From Promicromonosporaceae bacterium (lineage in GTDB: Bacteria; Actinomycetota; Actinomycetes; Actinomycetales; Cellulomonadaceae), in assembly GCA_009780755.1 (NCBI GenBank), contig WQZL01000112.1, positions 1 through 8,245 on the forward strand: a stretch of 8,245 nucleotides of DNA, written 5' to 3'. Both the position numbers and the translations under genes were made by a program. The notes under the pieces were generated by a model. The model saw only the letters and a list, made by a program, of their open reading frames with translations, was not told where the DNA came from and did no database searches. This document shows positions 6,127 to 8,245 of the stretch, in pieces (positions within the stretch are counted from its first letter, which is position 1; each line of letters begins with the position of its first letter).

Positions 6127-7032
6127 TTAGCTGGTGACGCCGGAGATGGATTGGGTGCTGCAATACATGGAGTTACCGCTGCCATAGGAAATCCGCCAGT
6201 ACACCGTCACCGGCGTTGACTGCCAGCCGCCCGGCCCTACCGCGATCACGGTGGTGGTGCCGGTGGTGACGGTGGTCCAGCCCAATGGCAGCGCGTAGGC
6301 CCATTGCACGCCAATGGTTTGGTTTCCGTTTTGTGCAGCGATGGTTCTGGGGGTGTTCTCCACGGAGGTGCCTCCCGCGTAGGTAATCTGCGCCGGAATG
6401 CTCCAGGTGGTCGATGCTCCCGACGACCGGGGCGCGTTGGAGCCGTAGTTCGCCGCCGGGGTGACCGTGGATGTTTCGGTGGTGGATACCGTGACCATGC
6501 CCTGTGGCGTGAAGTTGGCGGCGTTTGCGTCCGTCTTCACGGTTGGCCCCAGGTAGGTGGTGCCATTGGGGGCCGGGAAGCTGCCGTAGTTGTAGACGCT
6601 CGGTCGGTCGTTACCCGACCACAAATCGTATTGAGATAGCGAGCCGTTGTTACTCACCAGCGAATCAGAGGAGGCGGAGGTGATGGTCATCGTCACCAGG
6701 TATGACTGCACTATTCCAGTGGTGTCCGGGTTCCAATGCAGCGAGATCGGCACATAGGTTGCGCCGCTAGCATCGGCGTTGGGCAGGCCCGCAGCGGTGT
6801 TGGCGGTGCCACAAATGCCGGCCACGTACGCATCGGATGCCGTAGATGCGCTAGTCACCGTGCCGGGGTAGGTGGTGATGGTGATGGGCGGCACCGTGCC
6901 GGCAGTGAGGGTGGCGCTGCCGCTCATTGCCGTTTGCCAGTAGGCGTAGGCGGGCAACGCTGCCCCGGCCAGCAACAAGGTGGCCACGGTCGCGATCACG
7001 AAGGTACGACGGCCAGCCGGTTGGTGATTCAT
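6127..7032 (-). CDS. Exported protein with SipW-type signal peptide (301 aa)
   Basis: This is the last gene of the surface cassette. A basic start (QPAGRR) leads into a hydrophobic helix (11-29) and the motif AYAYW (28-32), followed by SGSATLTAGT (37-46). That order (helix, aromatic motif, small-residue strand, AGT) is the pattern of SipW-cognate exported proteins such as TasA and the actinobacterial RER_14450 family. The mature part is rich in Thr, Ser, Gly, Ala and aromatic residues with almost no Lys or charge, as in a secreted beta-rich matrix or surface protein. Only two cysteines follow the signal (Cys74 and Cys291); if paired they would tie the ends of the domain together. There is no sorting motif or second membrane helix. 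GGGAGG lies 4 bases before the ATG, and the gene starts 11 bases after the preceding stop, so it is probably co-transcribed. The mature domain is not recognised. Confidence 0.85.
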   Translation of the reverse strand: MNHQPAGRRTFVIATVATLLLAGAALPAYAYWQTAMSGSATLTAGTVPPITITTYPGTVTSASTASDAYVAGICGTANTAAGLPNADASGATYVPISLHWNPDTTGIVQSYLVTMTITSASSDSLVSNNGSLSQYDLWSGNDRPSVYNYGSFPAPNGTTYLGPTVKTDANAANFTPQGMVTVSTTETSTVTPAANYGSNAPRSSGASTTWSIPAQITYAGGTSVENTPRTIAAQNGNQTIGVQWAYALPLGWTTVTTGTTTVIAVGPGGWQSTPVTVYWRISYGSGNSMYCSTQSISGVTS

Positions 7033-7043
7033 GACGCCTCCCG

Positions 7044-7616
7044 TTAAGAGCCTGGTTGGGGTTGAATCGAGTCGAAGGCTATGGTCACGCCCGCGAGGGC
7101 TGTGCCTTGTCCGGCACCAGGATCTGGGGCATTGGCGGTCATTGTTACCTGGATGCAGACCTGCGTTGTGGCGCCCGCTGCCAACGTGATGGCACCGCCC
7201 GGTGCCAGCACGGCCCCGGTTGAGCAGATGCCGTTGTTCTGGGTTGCGGCTGCGCCGTGCACGATGCTGCCAACCGTGAAGGACGATGCCGCCGAGCCGC
7301 CGAAGGTCACGCCTATGGTGATCGGCATGGAGATGGAGCTGAGGCTGGTTAGCGTTAGCACCGTCGCCCCTGATCCTCCGGGGAGAAAGGTGGTGGTTAC
7401 CAGCGGGTCAGTGGCCGGGAGGCTGAAGGTGGTACCGTCATACTGTGTGCCGTTGCTGGTGGTCACTTGCAGCCCGTAGTACCCGGAGAGGAGTACGCCG
7501 GGGCCATCGGTGGTACCGCTAAGTGTCCAGTAGCCGTAGGCGAGGCCGCCGCCGGTTACCAGGCCTAGGGCCAGGCCACCGGCGAGCAGCGCGCGGCGTA
7601 ATAGACGATCACGCAT
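7044..7616 (-). CDS. SipW-type / TasA-like exported protein (190 aa)
   Basis: This small exported protein has a basic start (RDRLLRR), a hydrophobic helix (9-26) with GGG at 22-24, then AYGYW (26-30) and LSGTT. This fits the SipW-cognate signal class, processed by a special signal peptidase and known in TasA-like matrix proteins and in many actinobacterial surface loci. The mature part is a beta-rich sequence with GYYGLQV (45-51) and the C-terminal pattern LAAGATTQVCIQVTM (145-159). It ends in strand VTIAFDSIQ. Two cysteines (131 and 154) are placed to form a disulfide. The gene overlaps the upstream anchored-protein gene by 8 bases and has a very good ribosome binding site within it, so both are translated together. 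No sorting signal is present, so it is secreted or assembled onto a partner. Family is inferred from architecture, not from a search. Confidence 0.86.
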   Translation of the reverse strand: MRDRLLRRALLAGGLALGLVTGGGLAYGYWTLSGTTDGPGVLLSGYYGLQVTTSNGTQYDGTTFSLPATDPLVTTTFLPGGSGATVLTLTSLSSISMPITIGVTFGGSAASSFTVGSIVHGAAATQNNGICSTGAVLAPGGAITLAAGATTQVCIQVTMTANAPDPGAGQGTALAGVTIAFDSIQPQPGS

Positions 7617-8245
7617 GGCCTGCCACCTCCTGCCGTCGGACTCGCAATCGGCTCACCACAATCGTTCCCCCAATAATCAACAGCGCGGCGGCTGTCGCTG
7701 TGCGCACCGTCGCAACACCCGTGGGTGGCATGGAGTCGCCCGCCGGCTGGTTTGGTCCTGCCGTGCCGGAGTCAGACCACCCGCCCCCACCGCCGGAGCT
7801 GGGCGAAGGTGACGGCGTAACCGGGTTAGTTGGGTTAGGTGTCGCCGGATTGGACGGGTTGGGTGACGGCGATGGCGTCACTGGGTTGGACGGATTGGGT
7901 GACGGGGCGGGAGTTGGCGTAACTGGATTCGTTGGACTGGGCGAGGGTGTGGGAGTTGGCGTAACCGGGTTCGATGGCCCCGGCGAGGGTGTAGGCGTTG
8001 GCGACGGTGTGGGGCTGGGCGATGGTGACGATGGAATTAGCGTGGCCTTCCCTTCCCCGACGGAGTCCAGCCACGGATCGCTGCCCTCGGGGTAGGCGGG
8101 TGCCTGCGGCGCCGCCGTAGGATCACCGGTATACGCGATCTCCGATCCGTCCGGGCAGCTCAGGGTTACTACCACGGTCAGGTCTTGCATCGTTTGATCC
8201 TGCGTGACGTTGGTGGCCGTGGTAAGAGCGTCACCAAAGGGCAGC
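7609..8245 (-). CDS. Cell-wall-anchored surface protein with Pro-rich stalk (5' end cut by window)
   Basis: The frame is open to the window edge. The first ATG inside it (8190) has no ribosome binding site and 18 further sense codons precede it, so the true start lies beyond 8245. The visible part begins with the end of a globular domain (TLSCPDGSEIAYTG). A stalk of about 80 residues follows (7795-8034) made of Ser-Pro, Thr-Pro and repeated NPVTP units. After a glycine-rich joint come the sorting motif MPPTG (7717-7731), a hydrophobic helix and the basic tail RLRVRR. This is the standard order of a sortase substrate, with Met in place of the usual Leu of LPXTG. A sortase should cut between Thr and Gly and link the protein to peptidoglycan. 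It heads the cassette with the two SipW-type proteins and may anchor them to the wall (inference). The missing N-terminus may itself carry a SipW-type signal. Confidence 0.88.
   Translation of the reverse strand, partial: LPFGDALTTATNVTQDQTMQDLTVVVTLSCPDGSEIAYTGDPTAAPQAPAYPEGSDPWLDSVGEGKATLIPSSPSPSPTPSPTPTPSPGPSNPVTPTPTPSPSPTNPVTPTPAPSPNPSNPVTPSPSPNPSNPATPNPTNPVTPSPSPSSGGGGGWSDSGTAGPNQPAGDSMPPTGVATVRTATAAALLIIGGTIVVSRLRVRRQEVAGHA
7626..7631 (-). promoter_or_regulatory. Strong ribosome binding site inside the anchored-protein gene
   Basis: AGGAGG on the minus strand sits 9 bases before the ATG of the 190-residue exported protein and inside the last codons of the gene before it. It fixes that start codon despite the 8-base gene overlap. 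Confidence 0.8.
7795..8034 (-). repeat. Low-complexity Pro/Ser/Thr stalk with NPVTP units
   Basis: The DNA encodes about 80 residues of alternating Pro with Ser or Thr. It is punctuated by NPVTP four times (one further copy reads NPATP), at spacings of 15, 15, 20 (or 12 then 8 counting the variant) residues. Such stalks hold surface domains away from the wall. The repetition keeps the complementary strand free of stops, which creates a long but spurious antisense frame. The tract is likely to vary in length between strains by slippage (inference). Confidence 0.8.

Noticed and set aside
7523..8095. Plus-strand frame rich in Gly-Asp-Gly-Val repeats that resembles a calcium-binding repeat protein
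   Set aside because: It is the antisense reading of the Pro/Ser/Thr stalk, whose repetitive codons leave few stops on the other strand.

Overview
The window looks like chromosomal DNA of a high-GC Gram-positive bacterium (Actinomycetota). The reasons are GC-rich coding sequence, an LPXTG-type cell-wall sorting signal behind a Pro/Ser/Thr stalk, exported proteins with SipW-type signal peptides, and a toxin-antitoxin pair typical of actinobacteria. No ribosomal or other taxonomic marker is present, so genus cannot be given. Every gene I can support lies on the minus strand, so the window reads in transcription order from its right end (8245) to its left end (1).

Right end (8245-6127): a tight three-gene surface cassette. 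It starts with the 3' part of a cell-wall-anchored protein (stalk of about 80 residues, MPPTG sorting motif, membrane helix, basic tail). This overlaps by 8 bases a 190-residue protein and is followed 11 bases later by a 301-residue protein. Both smaller proteins have a basic start, a hydrophobic helix and a Tyr-Trp motif typical of SipW-cognate (TasA-like) exported proteins. Together they could form an anchored scaffold with two secreted matrix or fibre subunits; this is inference.

Middle (6015-3616): a cytoplasmic GH51 alpha-L-arabinofuranosidase with both catalytic glutamates visible, then a GlpF-type aquaglyceroporin with an unusual loop insertion of about 28 residues. Between them is an exactly symmetric nested inverted repeat made of four copies of one heptamer. 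It spans the arabinofuranosidase stop codon.

Left-middle (3504-2054): a translationally coupled ABC-2 type exporter (ATPase, then permease, 4-base overlap). Its leader carries a two-part hairpin, and a second nested dyad lies just after the aquaporin stop. Next (1870-1179) is a HigBA-type toxin-antitoxin pair in toxin-first order, again with a 4-base overlap, and a perfect dyad upstream that may be its operator.

Left end (862-1): the 5' part of a secreted protein with a clear signal peptide and two diverged copies of a domain of about 143 residues that I do not recognise. It runs off the window without a stop. About 316 bases (863-1178) between it and the antitoxin hold no gene I can support. 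No tRNA, rRNA, CRISPR array or insertion sequence was seen. The strongest candidates for something new are the SipW-type surface cassette, the two-repeat secreted protein and the nested dyad between the arabinofuranosidase and aquaporin genes.
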